Source: Dermanyssus gallinae (Eukaryota > Arthropoda > Arachnida > Mesostigmata > Dermanyssidae). From it: a stretch of 64,000 nt of DNA. Under the pieces are notes generated by a model that saw only the letters and a list, made by a program, of their open reading frames with translations, was not told where the DNA came from and did no database searches. The position numbers were made by a program, and so were the translations under genes. The stretch spans positions 186,001 through 250,000 of the forward strand of contig QVRM01002399.1 of the NCBI GenBank assembly GCA_003439945.1, read 5' to 3'. Shown in pieces: positions 1 through 10,700 of this stretch (the first letter of the stretch is position 1; every line of letters begins with the position of its first letter).

Positions 1-1440
1 TTCGACAATAGGACAGTTGAGCCTGAATTCGGCACACAGACTCTGGTCGACCAGGTAGGCTACAAGTCCAATTCGGGGGACGGGACGGCGTGCTCCAGAA
101 AGAGTATTCTTGTTGAATTCCCGCCTCCAATTTATTGGCAATATCCCGCAGTAAATCGGGTATCTATTTTAAGACCAAACATCTGCAAAGTCTAGTCTGT
201 GATTTTCTTTAGAAAACTAACTCTGCCGACCGTGTAGAAAGCATAAAGAACGCCCGTATTCAGGGTTGCGTTTCGAGACTTTCTTGATGCTTACCTGGGC
301 CGCCTGCGCCGCTGTTCTGGTGCGTTCAAGACGCCCGCCGCTTTCTTTTTCGGGAACCAACTACTTTCTTGATGAAATCTCTTTCTACATCAGCGTGATT
401 CTGCTTTTAGTTACGTTTGCCAATGTGCGCCGTAGCAGGCCACAGAGAGACTGAGTTACCTGTTTTAATAGTGTTGAGCGATAAGTATCGCCTCAAAGAT
501 AATCGGGTGGATCTCCACAGAGACCTGTCAATTACGACCAGTATCAGCGCGTGGTACGTTGTTCAAATCAAAGAAGATGTACTCTAGAGGCCTCTGACCT
601 GGCGCACCCGATTTTCGTCCGACTTACCTTTTGATCTACCCTTGAAAGACAAGATGCTGTGTTTTACCTTGTTAGATACGATGGAGAGTATCAACTGCCT
701 TGTCAAACCGGAAGGGAAATTGGTATTGGTTAACGCTTTGAGATGTCTATTTGTTTTCTCCTCTTGGTTTCGGAAATGTTCATGCGCTTTTTGTCGATCT
801 TAAATGTTCCAGAGATGTCGGCCCACCCTATTTATCACTAGCTGTACGTGGTACTTATAGGGCAACTCTCCGTTTGGAGGTTTGCTTTGCTTGAGATGAT
901 CGGCGGGGGGAGGAGGGTGTAGCTCTGGGTTGGCTCTTAACCATTGTTGCGAAATATAAGATTGAATAGCACGGAAAAGTAAAGCAAAGGCCATTAACAA
1001 ACGTAGAGTAATAATACAGCCTGCCGAAACTGGTGGATCTAACAACAAGCAAGAGCATGCATTGATCAGTGGGAGTGGGTCCGTAAGACTTTCTCTGCGA
1101 TCACCTATTCCGTTGTATCGACAACGTGTTTTCGCCGCGACCCCGCCACTTATAACGAGACGGCCTAGGGCGGATAGATTTACGTGGTTTTATGGAACGG
1201 GTTGCCTTTGTTTTGAGAACAAATCGGAAAATGTGGTTGCACACACGGACACCGCGACAGGAAAGCTTTCCCAAGCACGGACCAGTGTGTTGTCCGGCAG
1301 CCAAGGAGAGGCGCGAGTAGAAAAAGGGCGGCCCTTGGGTTCGCCTTTAGTATGTTCTTGAACCCTTGTGACGCTTCGTTCCGAAATGAAGCAGATTTCG
1401 TCATTTTTTTTATGATATGATGTATCGTAGGTTAAGAGCG
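1..1440. other. Unassigned sequence
   Basis: I see no recognisable gene, repeat or motif. Open frames are short (the longest about 100 codons near 1062-1361) and overlap on both strands without recognisable domains, so they look like chance. Confidence 0.4.
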
Positions 1441-1454
1441 GTTCTGTTTCTTAA

Positions 1455-1660
1455 AGGCTCAACACGATGTGTTCCGGGGTGTCATCAACTCCATCGCCGC
1501 AGTGAACGCACGTGATGCTAGGGGTCTAGCCGATCCTAACTAAGTAGGACTGGAAGTTCGCGTGACCTGTGGGGACCTAGGCGGCGTAGAATGTTTGTTC
1601 TCCCCTGACCGTCTGAGCCAGCCTCTGATGTTTGGAATCAGAATGTAGAGGCTGGCCCTG
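1455..1660 (-). mobile_element. R1/jockey-like LINE, C-terminal relic
   Basis: Read on the reverse strand, this stretch gives a peptide with the order HANFQSYLVRIG, one stop, then CVHCGDGVDDTPEHI. This fits the C-terminal end of R1/jockey-type LINE polyproteins, where a 'TGHG-F--YL-RI' block precedes a C-x2-C...H zinc-binding motif. One stop codon interrupts the block before the CVHC motif, and the final cysteine is not seen. Upstream coding sequence up to about 1850 on the same strand may belong but is too decayed to call. The role in the intact element would be RNA or DNA target binding; this copy is dead. The family assignment is from pattern memory, not a search. Confidence 0.5.
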
Positions 1661-3300
1661 ATACACCGTGTTGAAGGCCATCTCACACTTTCTGCCAAGT
1701 GCCGAATGTCGTTGACTTTCCTCGTTTTTTGCGGTCTGGGTTATCTCATACGCGGCAGCGCTTGGCTGCCTTCAGATCCTATAGAACCACTCCGGCGAGA
1801 ACAAGAGCCCCCGCCGGGAGTACAAGACTCCAAACAAATGTATAGTTTCCTTGTATATTCAAAACGTTAGTATGCTCAGCCTCAGTAATGGCAATATCTA
1901 GTTTTTATATGAAAGACAAAGATCACATAAAATAGGAAATCACCTAGTTTTTCCTGGGGTTGCGAATTCCACACGACTCAGACTTTCGGATGCGCATTAA
2001 AAATCTCTCTTCTTACCACTGTAAAGAAAAGTCAACCTATACGCAGTGAAACGACCGCTTGGCATTACTTGGTATTGCCCAGTCATTTGTCATTTCAAAT
2101 AATTGGGTGTAAGTAGGTCGATATGGTGCGAACCCTCGTTGAGATTGACTTTAGGGAGTGGTTTAAGGTGAGGAACTTTATTTAACTATGTGTGCAGCTC
2201 GTATTTTCTTATTAATTAAATAGAGTATGAAGTATGGGGGCTAGACGGAAACTCACCACAATGCCTTTAGAGCCTTTCGTGTAAACAGGTGGAACAATTC
2301 AATGTCCAAGGAAGTCAGGGACATTTGTGTCGTTATATAAATTCTTAAATATAATAATATAAGGTTAAGAAGCTCCGCCAAAAAAGCGCAAAGTTTTCTA
2401 GAAAATTGGGGTATGTTGCTGACATATAGCTTGATTTTTGTTTTAGACAGGATGGCGTTTCATTATCATGTTCCATCTGGATGGATGTATTATTTAATTT
2501 ATTAATACGTTACGCTCAAGGCACTATGGGTATTTTGTTTAGTCTAGGGAGGCCTCAGTTCAGGCCATGTTCAAGACGAGCTTTGCAACTGATGACAATA
2601 TATCGGCGAGGCTGATTTGGGCCACAACAAGAGAGTTTGTTGCATCGATGCATGACAGGTTGCTCAATGCTCCGATATACGGTCGCTTCTGGCGAGTTAG
2701 CTTACAAGTTTGGGCCAACGGCAAGGGGCATGCCAGACTTTTGTAGGTTTGAATCACGGATGTTAAATCGTGTTTCTATGTTAAATTATTTAGATTATAG
2801 TATGTCTTGGTAAACCTGAAACCGATTGTACTGCAGTGTCTTAGTGAAATTGTACTTTATACGTACAGATTATACTAGAAAAGAAAAGTACTGCTCCGCG
2901 CACTTACATTCTCTGGATGACTGCATTCTCTGGATGACTCCTGAGTCATAAAAAGTTAGACAATAGTGAGCTACGGTTACTCTCACAAGGCACTCACTAA
3001 ATTTCTGCTCTGCGGCTCCCGTCATATGCGATTGCAGCAACGGGTTGGTTTGACAAAATAATCAAGTTAACTAACTTCCAGCAAATTAAATTTTATAGAA
3101 AGGTGTCAACACAGGACTCACTGCCGCGCCTGATAACCCCCTATGAAGTGATACCATCATCCTTCGTTGTGTAACGGTTTCTCTGGCTTATGCGTTCGAT
3201 CTTTTAGAGGCAGAACTGCAGCAAGACAACCGCTGCGCTGCTAGTGGTGTTTAACATCTCCGCCTTGCCTGCATCTGGTGAGTACTGTGGCGTACCCATA
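1660..3300. other. Unassigned AT-rich sequence
   Basis: No coding or repeat identity recognised apart from a 17-bp tandem duplication at 2907-2939 and the possible upstream tail of the LINE relic before 1850. Confidence 0.4.
2907..2939 (+). repeat. 17-bp tandem duplication, two copies
   Basis: The 16-base unit CATTCTCTGGATGACT occurs at 2907-2922 and again, identical, at 2924-2939, separated by one G. It is a local slippage-type duplication with no evident function. Confidence 0.85.
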
Positions 3301-3321
3301 TCGTTGAATGAACGTTAAATC

Positions 3322-3819
3322 TTGGCTGAAGGTCAGCCCGAAAAAGAGCGCCGCTCTCAGAGGAGCGGCGCGGCAGGGAAAAAGGGGAGTGACATCTTTC
3401 TGCAGCGAGAGTACGCAGCCACAACTTTCCGTAGCGTTGTTGCTGTTATTGCTTCTCCGGCTGTTGGGGAACGTGAAGCGCATTTCTGTACAGAGGAAGT
3501 GAGCAGCACGAACGGTGTAGCGCTAAGGCCAAGGAGCGCCGGAGACGGAGCGCCGGAACGCAATGATGCAAACGGATGCAGGAAGTCAGAGGAAGAAGTC
3601 GAATCAGGCTGGGGTTTACCATTCCGCCCATCGTCACCAGAAATGAAGCTGACATCGATTGCCTGGCGCCATCAGTGTAGGTACTGCCGAGGAGGTCAGA
3701 AAGGCCAAGTCCCCCAAAGACCAGAGCACGGCAAGGACGAAAAGGAAGAGCAAGCCAAGAAAGAACAGGCCACAGCAGGACGCTACCAAAAAGTAAGGGC
3801 AGGAGAAGACAGCGAATAA
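3322..3819 (+). pseudogene. Possible LINE ORF1 relic, Lys/Glu-rich
   Basis: An open frame of about 165 codons ends in a strongly charged tail rich in Lys, Glu, Gln and Arg (for example KDEKEEQAKKEQ) and has one CRYC cysteine pair near residue 118. I do not recognise a domain. It sits about 300 bases upstream of endonuclease-like and RT-like LINE sequence on the same strand, which is where ORF1 of a non-LTR element would lie, and charged tails are common in such ORF1 proteins. The assignment is positional inference only; it could equally be a chance frame. Confidence 0.25.
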
Positions 3820-4112
3820 CAACAGCCAGCATCCTGTCAAACAACGGGAGTGCTGCTGGCTACGACAGCAGCAACAACAAAGAGCCCGCCGATAAAATTT
3901 AAGGGAGTTTGCACTTGTATGGCTGATAGGGACCCCCAATCCGATGGATTTGACGGCTGTGGAGTGACTTGGTTCATCCGTGTTTCATCGAGGAAACCAT
4001 ATCAAGAGGGTGGCCCGGGGTACGGCTTCTATGTACCTTGGAAGCTGATTGACCGGGTGCTATTCTACGATTTGGTCAAAATACGGCTTAAGGGCGCACT
4101 TTTATTTAGCGG

Positions 4113-4510
4113 TTGGTGTTGGGCGCCCCTCTGTCATCCATGACTAGTCCCGTCGAAGATGTTGATCAACACAAACTGTACAAAAATGGACAGGACCTCC
4201 AATCTAGGACGAGATTCGATGATCTCACGCTTCCTATAGATGGCTCGCTTGTAGACTGGGATGTTGAAGTGGTGGGTGAGACCTGGTCTAGTGAGTTTGA
4301 CGCCCCCTTGTATGACATACGAGGCTACACCAAGTGCCTCTGCGTGCCATCTGGTAAACCGTCTCACAATCTATGCGCATTCTGCACTCGATCTGGTGGA
4401 ATCGACGACACGATCGATTAAAGTATGCAGGCAATTAGGTTGAAAATTCGCGAAGTGGTCTCCAATAAGGTGCAATCAGCCGGCACTCTAATAGACAACC
4501 TTGTAACTGG
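4113..4510 (+). pseudogene. LINE endonuclease (APE-type) relic
   Basis: The forward frame from 4113 contains, near residues 44-72, SLVDWDVEVVGETWSSEFD followed by PLYDIRGY. This resembles the 'D-I--L-ETWL ... Y-L-GY' block of apurinic-like endonucleases in jockey/CR1-type LINEs, where the Glu of the ET-W motif is a catalytic metal ligand. A serine/glycine-rich RSGG follows at the place of the usual RGGG strand. The frame stops at 4421, and a readable continuation to about 4575 has no known motif. The domain would nick target DNA for target-primed reverse transcription. It lies 0.6 kb before the RT relic on the same strand, so both probably come from one element. Confidence 0.45.
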
Positions 4511-5096
4511 GGATCTGCCCGGTGTACTTGTAGGCGACACAACAGCAAAGGTTTCAAGACGGTGTTGCCAGAGTTGATTGTTCATCCTATTCTCGACTCA
4601 ATGGATCCCAGCGAGGCTTTTAAGTCATACAATCCATATGTTTATTATGCGTGTAAGTAGAGCGACAATTGTCTCCCGAGAACGTGTGCACTGTAAATGT
4701 TACTCAATCTCGTATAGTCATACAATGGTGAGCTTCGACTGCTTTATTGCGACTACTTGCCGTTACAACAGCAAAGGCCGCTCACCATGGTTTACTAAAA
4801 ACTTTGCTCACTGATTGCGTTTGCCGTCAAATAATTTGCACACAGTTCGCTGATGACAAAGAAGCGCGCCAAGGATTGTAAGTGGTGTACAAGGTTTCTT
4901 TTCGTCCATGTTCCCCTTTCAAGGACCGATTAGCGGTTTCTCATAAACCGATGAAACTCCGAGCCCAACGCATTTACCTAAGTTTTATCCCAGACTTTCT
5001 GTTAATCTGACTTTACGCTTAGTAAGGTCTGATTCATTCTGTCGTGGTGAAGTGCCTGGTGTGTTTCTTTTTTTTAGCTGCTCCTCTTGCTGTCGT

Positions 5097-5740
5097 ATTT
5101 CGGATCTCAGGAAAACGGGCGCGTTTTTAAAGCGCCTCAAGACATGTGCGGTGACTCTGCTATATAAAGGTAAGGGTGGAACGGACCAACCTGGTAACTA
5201 CCGCTCGTTATTGTGGCCTTTCGTGACCTTGATGGCTTTCGTCTAAAAATGTGAAAAGCTTGCTGAACAGCAGCTAAAAAGTCAATTAAACGATTTGAAA
5301 ATTTTCCCTAGAAACAAATTCGGTTGGAAAGGGGCTGGCATTGGCACATAACCGATGGGAGATCGGAAACCTGCGAAGAATGTGCGTAGCCAAAGCGTTC
5401 GACTTCCTTGACCACTCCAGGTTTCTGGAGATGACAACAACTGAACTGTGCAACGATTTGTAGCAACTAGGTTTAGGTCGTATCTTAGTGAACGGAGGCA
5501 ACTTGTAGCGGTGAGATTTTTGAGGTCTGCGATGCAATTGTATCCACTAGCACGGCCAAAGAGTCGATTCTCGGATCTTTATCTTCTTTGTTGTTTCGTG
5601 TCTTGCCCTCCCATTTATCTAAGAATAACCATAATCTTCAGCACGTTGTATCGAGTAGCTCATATAAGTATTCGAAAAATTTAGCCATGAGTTAACTCGA
5701 CGATGACGACACTCGTAATTGACCACACCTCATAGCCGGC
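5097..5740 (+). pseudogene. LINE reverse transcriptase relic (jockey/CR1-like)
   Basis: Forward translation gives VTLLYKGKGGTDQPGNYRS, then KCEKLAEQQLKSQLN and PRNKFGWKGAGIGT. These match the finger blocks of non-LTR RTs (KKGD--D--NYRPIS, FEKL-E--L, NQFGFRKG-ST). After a frameshift near 5390 there is KAFDFLDHSRFLEM, matching palm motif A 'AFD--DH--LL', then FRSYLSERRQLV. The motif B and YxDD region beyond 5560 is too decayed to read, though a weak 'LPFI' remains. At least one stop, at about 5244, and several shifts make it inactive. It likely forms one relic with the endonuclease piece at 4.1-4.5 kb. Confidence 0.65.
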
Positions 5741-5904
5741 ATGAAGCGGGTTCTTTGCTTACCGCGGACGGCAAGAAGCCGCTTCGTGTATCTAAAAAAA
5801 ATACTTTCAGGGCTGACTCTTAGCCAAGATTTAACGCCCATGGGACTGTTTTTGGCATTGCGTCATAGACGGACCCCCATCAATACAAATGTGCAACGGT
5901 GGGG

Positions 5905-5975
5905 CTCGAACCTGCGCACCTACGTGTCTTCTCCGGTCGCGAGGCGCAGGCGGAATGCACCACGCCACCGGGCTT
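5905..5975 (-). repeat. tRNA-like (SINE head) sequence
   Basis: On the reverse strand a B-box-like GGTTCGAGCCC lies at about 5916-5926 with a weak A-box-like stretch some 40 bases before it. There is no acceptor-stem pairing, so it is not a tRNA gene; a tRNA-derived SINE head is the best explanation. It directly abuts a LINE-A 3' fragment. Confidence 0.35.
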
Positions 5976-6302
5976 GATTTCGTGTACCTGCTAGCGGGTT
6001 GCGGGCCGGCAGTGGAAACAATCAGAGTCAGGCTTAGGTTGCCTACTACAGGACCACTTCAGCAATTTTTGTTAGAGTGGCAGGGAAAAGTAACCGAGGC
6101 CTCGGCAGAGGTAGCGCAGTTGGATGTGTACCTCGTCAGGGAGCTTTGGGATGGTATGGCATGCACTAGCCGACACGTGTACACAAGATACATTGTGCAT
6201 GGCTATTATTACTTGGTATGGTCGACCCAGCTGTATTGTAAGTATGTTACATCTTGCAATGCAATGTTATTGCGAAATAAACAACATGCAAATATCAAAT
6301 AA
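5975..6302 (+). mobile_element. LINE-A 3' end, C-terminal domain copy
   Basis: One uninterrupted frame to the stop at 6300-6302 carries VYLLAGCGPAVETIRVR, PLQQFLLEWQGK, VYLVRELWDG and SRHVYTRYIVHGYYYLVW. The same order occurs at the end of the large LINE-A copy near 58.14-58.40 kb (RLVYLFSRR, EDLRVTYALPRTEAF, KTRYFVTGVAIHGFH) and in the pieces at 31.3, 40.1, 48.3 and 58.8 kb. This is the region after the RT thumb, leading to a Cys/His cluster that is lost here. A 5'-truncated LINE insertion explains it. The open frame of more than 100 codons suggests it is younger than its relatives. Confidence 0.6.
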
Positions 6303-7110
6303 CGGGCATGAAGGAACGATTAAACCCATACTTGGAGGAGGTATGTGTCTACGTAATGCTTCTGGAGCCAATTCTAATTTCCGAATTTACTCTATGGGAC
6401 CCCGCGTACTCAACGACCCTGAGAAGCTCAGGGTCGTTCAGAATGACCATAAATGGTCTTCTTTGTCTCGCGGGTGTAACCCCGTAGTACACCAGAGTCG
6501 GGTTTCTCAAGTTTAATCAGCTAACACGTTTAAACTTAGCGGTGCTTGTATATAAGGTGCAAAATCACGAAATCCCTTCAAATTCTGGTTTCGACTCCTC
6601 CCCAACCCCAGTACGATTGCAGCGCTGCGAGTACCCGGGTTTGGGAACTTCTTCTCAACTATTCAACCTTCTTCGGCACTTTCTAGCTTACATGCTACCC
6701 TATGGAACGACCCATCATGGGCGCTTCGAACTGCATCTCGTTCGTTTTTAAACGGCATTAAATCTGTTTTAGACTTTGATCGGGCTAATTATTTCGCCGC
6801 GTTTTATTGCTTAGTTTTCACATTCTATTTGATTTAAGTAGACATATTTATAGTGATTATTTCCCTTCTATGGACATTGAGTTGTTATCATGATTACTGT
6901 GTGTTTGGATATATATATATATATATTTTTTGTGATTCTTCGATATCCGCCCCATGTGTATAATTTGGTGGATGTATTTATTAATTTCGCTCTTAATAAA
7001 ACCTGATTGATTGTGTGGATTTGCCCTTATCGTACTAACTTATTGCCATGGTTAATTTTACACTTGTTTATGCTCATGAACGCTAAGGCTTACCATTGTG
7101 CGGTCTTGAC
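6302..7110. other. Unassigned sequence with two small hairpins and (TA)n
   Basis: Apart from the hairpin pair at 6412-6460 and a (TA)9 tract at 6909-6926 I recognise nothing. Short frames at 6300-6516 and 6542-6751 have no known motifs. Confidence 0.4.
6412..6438. repeat. Perfect 12-bp hairpin
   Basis: AACGACCCTGAG and its exact reverse complement are separated by AAG. A second short inverted pair (GACCAT-AA-ATGGTC) follows directly at about 6444-6457. There is no downstream T-run or other sign of function. Confidence 0.8.
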
Positions 7111-7114
7111 GATG

Positions 7115-9130
7115 TAGGTGTTGCTGTTCGTGTTGTTGTTGTAGATGTTGTCGGGGTTGTTGTTGTCGTTGTTGGCGCTGTTGTTATTATGGTTGTTGTC
7201 TTTACCCTCGGTGTTGCCATGATCAGTGTTATCGTCATTATTGTCATTTCATTGTGATTGTCGTTGTTGTTGTCGTCGTCGTCGTTGTTGTTGTTGTTGT
7301 TGTTTGTTAGCTATCTCATTTGAGCGTCCGCCCGTCTCTCTGTCTATGGCGTGCTGTTGTTGTTGTTGTTTGTCGTTGGTGTTGTTGTTGCTCCGAGATG
7401 GCGCGTCATTGGCCACCACTATCACCACTCGAAGTGATCAGCGAGGCCTCGGCGAAATGAAGCAAAAATCGTGAAATTCATAATTGGCTCAGCCTCTGTC
7501 TCTGTTGTTTCTTTGGGCTGCGGTGACGGGTGGTTGCGGCGGCGGCAGCAGCAGCAGCGGCCGTGGCAGCGGCGACGATGACGCTCCTCGATCGCTCGAT
7601 GAGCGAATGCGTGAGTCCGAGAGGGCAGCACGAAACAAGTGAAGTAACTAAGCAGCGAGTGAAGATCGAGCGCGCTGTCGCGAGCGCGCGCGCACGGCGG
7701 TTCCACCGAGAGGAAAGGAGTGTGTCGTCATCGTCGTCGTCGTCGCTAGCTAGCTAGCTAGCCAATATCACTCTCGTCGTCGTCGTTGTCGTCGTCGTCG
7801 TAGTCGTCGGGTGACGCGACGAATTCGCCGCCGACGACGACGACGACGACGACGAGATGAGCGCAGGAAGGAGTTGCCGCTGCTGCCGCTCGTGGTGATC
7901 CGGTTGGACGGCGGCGGCGGCGGCGGCAATGGCAATGGCAACGTTAGGAAGCGAGAGACAGAGGGGGAGGCAAGCAAACGAGAGAGCGAGGGAGAGGGAG
8001 AGAAAGAGGAGGGAGAGCAACGGCGGGCAGGCAAGCAGGCAACGGGCGGCGTAGTCGTCGTCTGAGGCTTGCCTTGCCGATCCGATCACTACTTGGCTGT
8101 TGTTGCTGGTTCGCTTGACTCTCTCTCTCTCGTGCTGCTGCTGGCTGCTAACCGAAGGGTCGCTCGGCCGGTCGAACGGCTGGCTGGCTGGCTGTCTGGC
8201 CGGCCGGCCAATTGGGTGGCTGTAGACGACGGCCGAGATGAACGAGCGTGTCTTTATTTCATTGCGCGACCGTGCATTCATCCATCCATCCATCCACTCG
8301 TTCGTCGGTCGGTCGCTCGGTCGGTCGGTCGCTCGATCGCTCGATCGGTCCGGTCAGCCGGCCAGTAGCGGCCGCCGACGTCATTCTGCTCCGTGACCGA
8401 CTGGCTAACGACAGCGACAGCGTCGACGACGACGACCGACGACCTGAAACGGATCTCGTATCTCGCCCCGTCACGCTGCCTCCGCTGCTGCTGCTGCTGC
8501 TGTTGTGGTTGTTGTTGTTGTTGCTGTTGTTGTTGTTGCAGTGGCGGCGGCGGCGGTGGCGATTTTCGAATTGAGAGGCTGCGTCGCTACACGGCGATAG
8601 TAGTGTTAGCAGCAGCATCAGCAGCAGCAGCAGCAGCTGCTGCAGAAGTAGACGTAGTGACAGTAGTAGTAGTAGTAGTGGTAATAGTAGCGACCGCAGT
8701 CGTAGCGTAGCAGCAGCAGCAGCAACAACAAAGACAGCAGCGATACGACCAGCAAGAAGTATGACCATTACAAACACCGCCAAATGAAAACAACGACACT
8801 AATAGCAGCAGCAGCAGCAGCGACGATAACAACAAACCACAACAACGGTGAAAATGATGACGACAACAACAACAACAACAATAACAACAACAACAACAAG
8901 AAAAAACACATTGTTTATCGTTGTGTTTTCGGCGCTTACTGTTGATGCTGTTTGACTGGACGTTCACGAACAAGATAATGGCAGAGGTCGAACCGTTCTC
9001 CATGGTCCCTTATGGTTGCTGAGATTGCGATAGTAGCAGCAATAGCAGTAATGGTAGCTTGTTGTTGTTGTTGTTGTTGCTGTTGTTGTCGCCGTTGCTT
9101 GTATCATCACGATTGTCATCTCTCACAGAC
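7115..9130. repeat. CpG-rich trinucleotide-repeat island 1
   Basis: Dense imperfect triplet runs: GTT/TTG at 7115-7400, CGT/GTC at 7727-7810, CGA at 7829-7856, GCG at 7910-7925, TGC/TTG at 8482-8540, CAG at 8610-8645, TAG at 8660-8690, CAA at 8860-8900 and GTT at 9060-9090. A (GCTA)n tetranucleotide lies at 7745-7762 and (CATC)n/(GGTC)n patches at 8278-8350. CpG is locally abundant. All six frames give long homopolymeric peptides (Ser, Arg, Val, Cys or Asn), which is why frames up to about 180 codons occur here; I do not accept them as genes. It could hold a promoter or 5' exon of an unseen gene. Confidence 0.85.
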
Positions 9131-10100
9131 AGGAGATTTGAGCAGGCGGTCGCGAACCGCGCGGCAGATGGAAGACATCACGACCCTAAGCGCGCTCTCA
9201 TTTGACGTCTCACCATTGCAATTAATCGCCTTCGACTTTCGGTCGCTCCAAGCGACCACATTTAGCCGAATCGCATCACACCCAACTACCGGCAATAACC
9301 TCGCAAACAAGGTATTCCTGCCGAAGTTGATTGAAGATGGTAAATGTGTCCGTGGACACTGGCAATTCTTACTTAACTCAGAACATAATCTAATACAACG
9401 AATAAATATTTTATTCAAACATATCTAAAAACGATGCAGCAAATACATTAAATACGTGTTTTGAACACTAGTTACATGTGTTCTGATTTGCCTGCAGCGC
9501 TACAGTTCCACACGCGAATGCGACAAAACTCATATTGCGGCATGTTGCCTAGTTCCTGCTATGGCACAACAGAAAAAGAAGAATATCAATTGGACTCACG
9601 CACTTAGTTCACTGGCATACATACCGCAACTGCCTTTACCCCGACTGGCATACACGATCATACAGCTGCAAACAGCCGTGACTACACATATAAGCTTTGT
9701 CAAAATTGACAAATTTAGCTATACTTATATTACGCTTGGACGGCAAGGCAACAAGCCATAGGGGCGATATATTATAAACATGGCAAGTTAACGACAGTAG
9801 TGATACAAGAAGTGGTAATGGCTTTGTAGCTAGTAGCAGCCAGTGGTGGGCCTTCAGAAGCTTATCAAAGCGCGTCCAGTATCCCATCGGGCGGCACAAT
9901 TCACCTCAGACGCTTCCGCCCTGTCACACGGCTGAGATTGGCCATCTCGGGAGGGCCTGCATGCAAGCGAGATTCCACCTGAACCGCGCCCGAGGGGAGG
10001 CAGCCTGCACCGCAACGAAGCTGCGCGTTCTCTTTTGCCGGGAAATTTTCAAGAGCAAGGCGCGCTCTGAAAGAGCCTTTCTTAAAGATTCGCAAAACGA
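9130..10100. other. Unassigned sequence
   Basis: Nothing recognised. The last 200 bases may be the decayed 5' continuation of the R1-like RT relic that starts near 10110. Confidence 0.35.
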
Positions 10101-10109
10101 CCATGCAAG

Positions 10110-10700
10110 ATGTTAAGGAGGTGCCCCGCGTTAAAGAGGAGTGCGAACCTACCGATCAAGGCTATAACAGTGGCAGCTTTAGCGTCGTTTCCTATGCGTT
10201 TTCCTCTTAGCCGCGTTCCTCACCTGGGGACCCCAAAGATTGAAGAGGAACATCCTCTAGCAGTAACACTGCACGAGGTATTTGAAGCGTCCGAAGGTCT
10301 TTAGCCATTAAAGCCGCCGGGTCTGGACGGTATTCCCGTGTCTGCAGCCTGCATGAAGGAACACCGAAACGCAGCAGTTCCTACGGCGACGGAGATGTTT
10401 CGCCTGAGCGGTTCTCTGTTTAATCTGTTTAATAGAAAGCCGCAGACCTTCCGTTAAATTCAAAGGGTTCCCTATCGCCCAATCTGCATGCTCGGCTCTC
10501 TGACCAAAAACTTTAAGTCTATCGTACAGGCACTTTGCGAAGAGCGACGACGTTTTTTCAAACTTCAAAATGGGTTTGGAAAAGGGCGGTCAACCATGTA
10601 TGAGCCCATCTCCCCGGGCTCCCGCTTAGAAAATATGATTTCCATATCCCTCGTTTTACTTGACGTCAAGAATGCTTTCATCAGCCTCCCGTGGTAAATA
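10110..10700 (+). pseudogene. R1-like LINE reverse transcriptase relic
   Basis: One forward frame runs from 10110 to the stop at about 10698 with only two internal stops (TAG at 10302, TAA at 10455). In order it shows PLKPPGLDGIPVSA (RT finger 'KAPGPDGIPNE'), VPYRPICMLGSLTKNFKSIV ('YRP+CML-TLGK-FE'), NGFGKGRSTM ('FGFRKGRST') and LVLLDVKNAFISLPW, palm motif A with its catalytic Asp. The spacing and the CML and DVKNAF wording fit R1-clade elements. Motif B, the YxDD box and everything downstream are missing, as the element breaks off at about 10.7 kb. The frame is unusually well kept compared with the other relics in the window. Confidence 0.75.

Noticed and set aside
266..454. Small membrane-protein-like frame (hydrophobic segment near its end)
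   Set aside because: It needs a non-ATG start, is 62 codons long, and has no relatives or context that would support a gene.
7754..8783. Long Ser/Arg/Val-rich open frames (up to 179 codons)
   Set aside because: They come from triplet repeats, which stay open in several frames on both strands; no ordinary sequence or domain lies in them.
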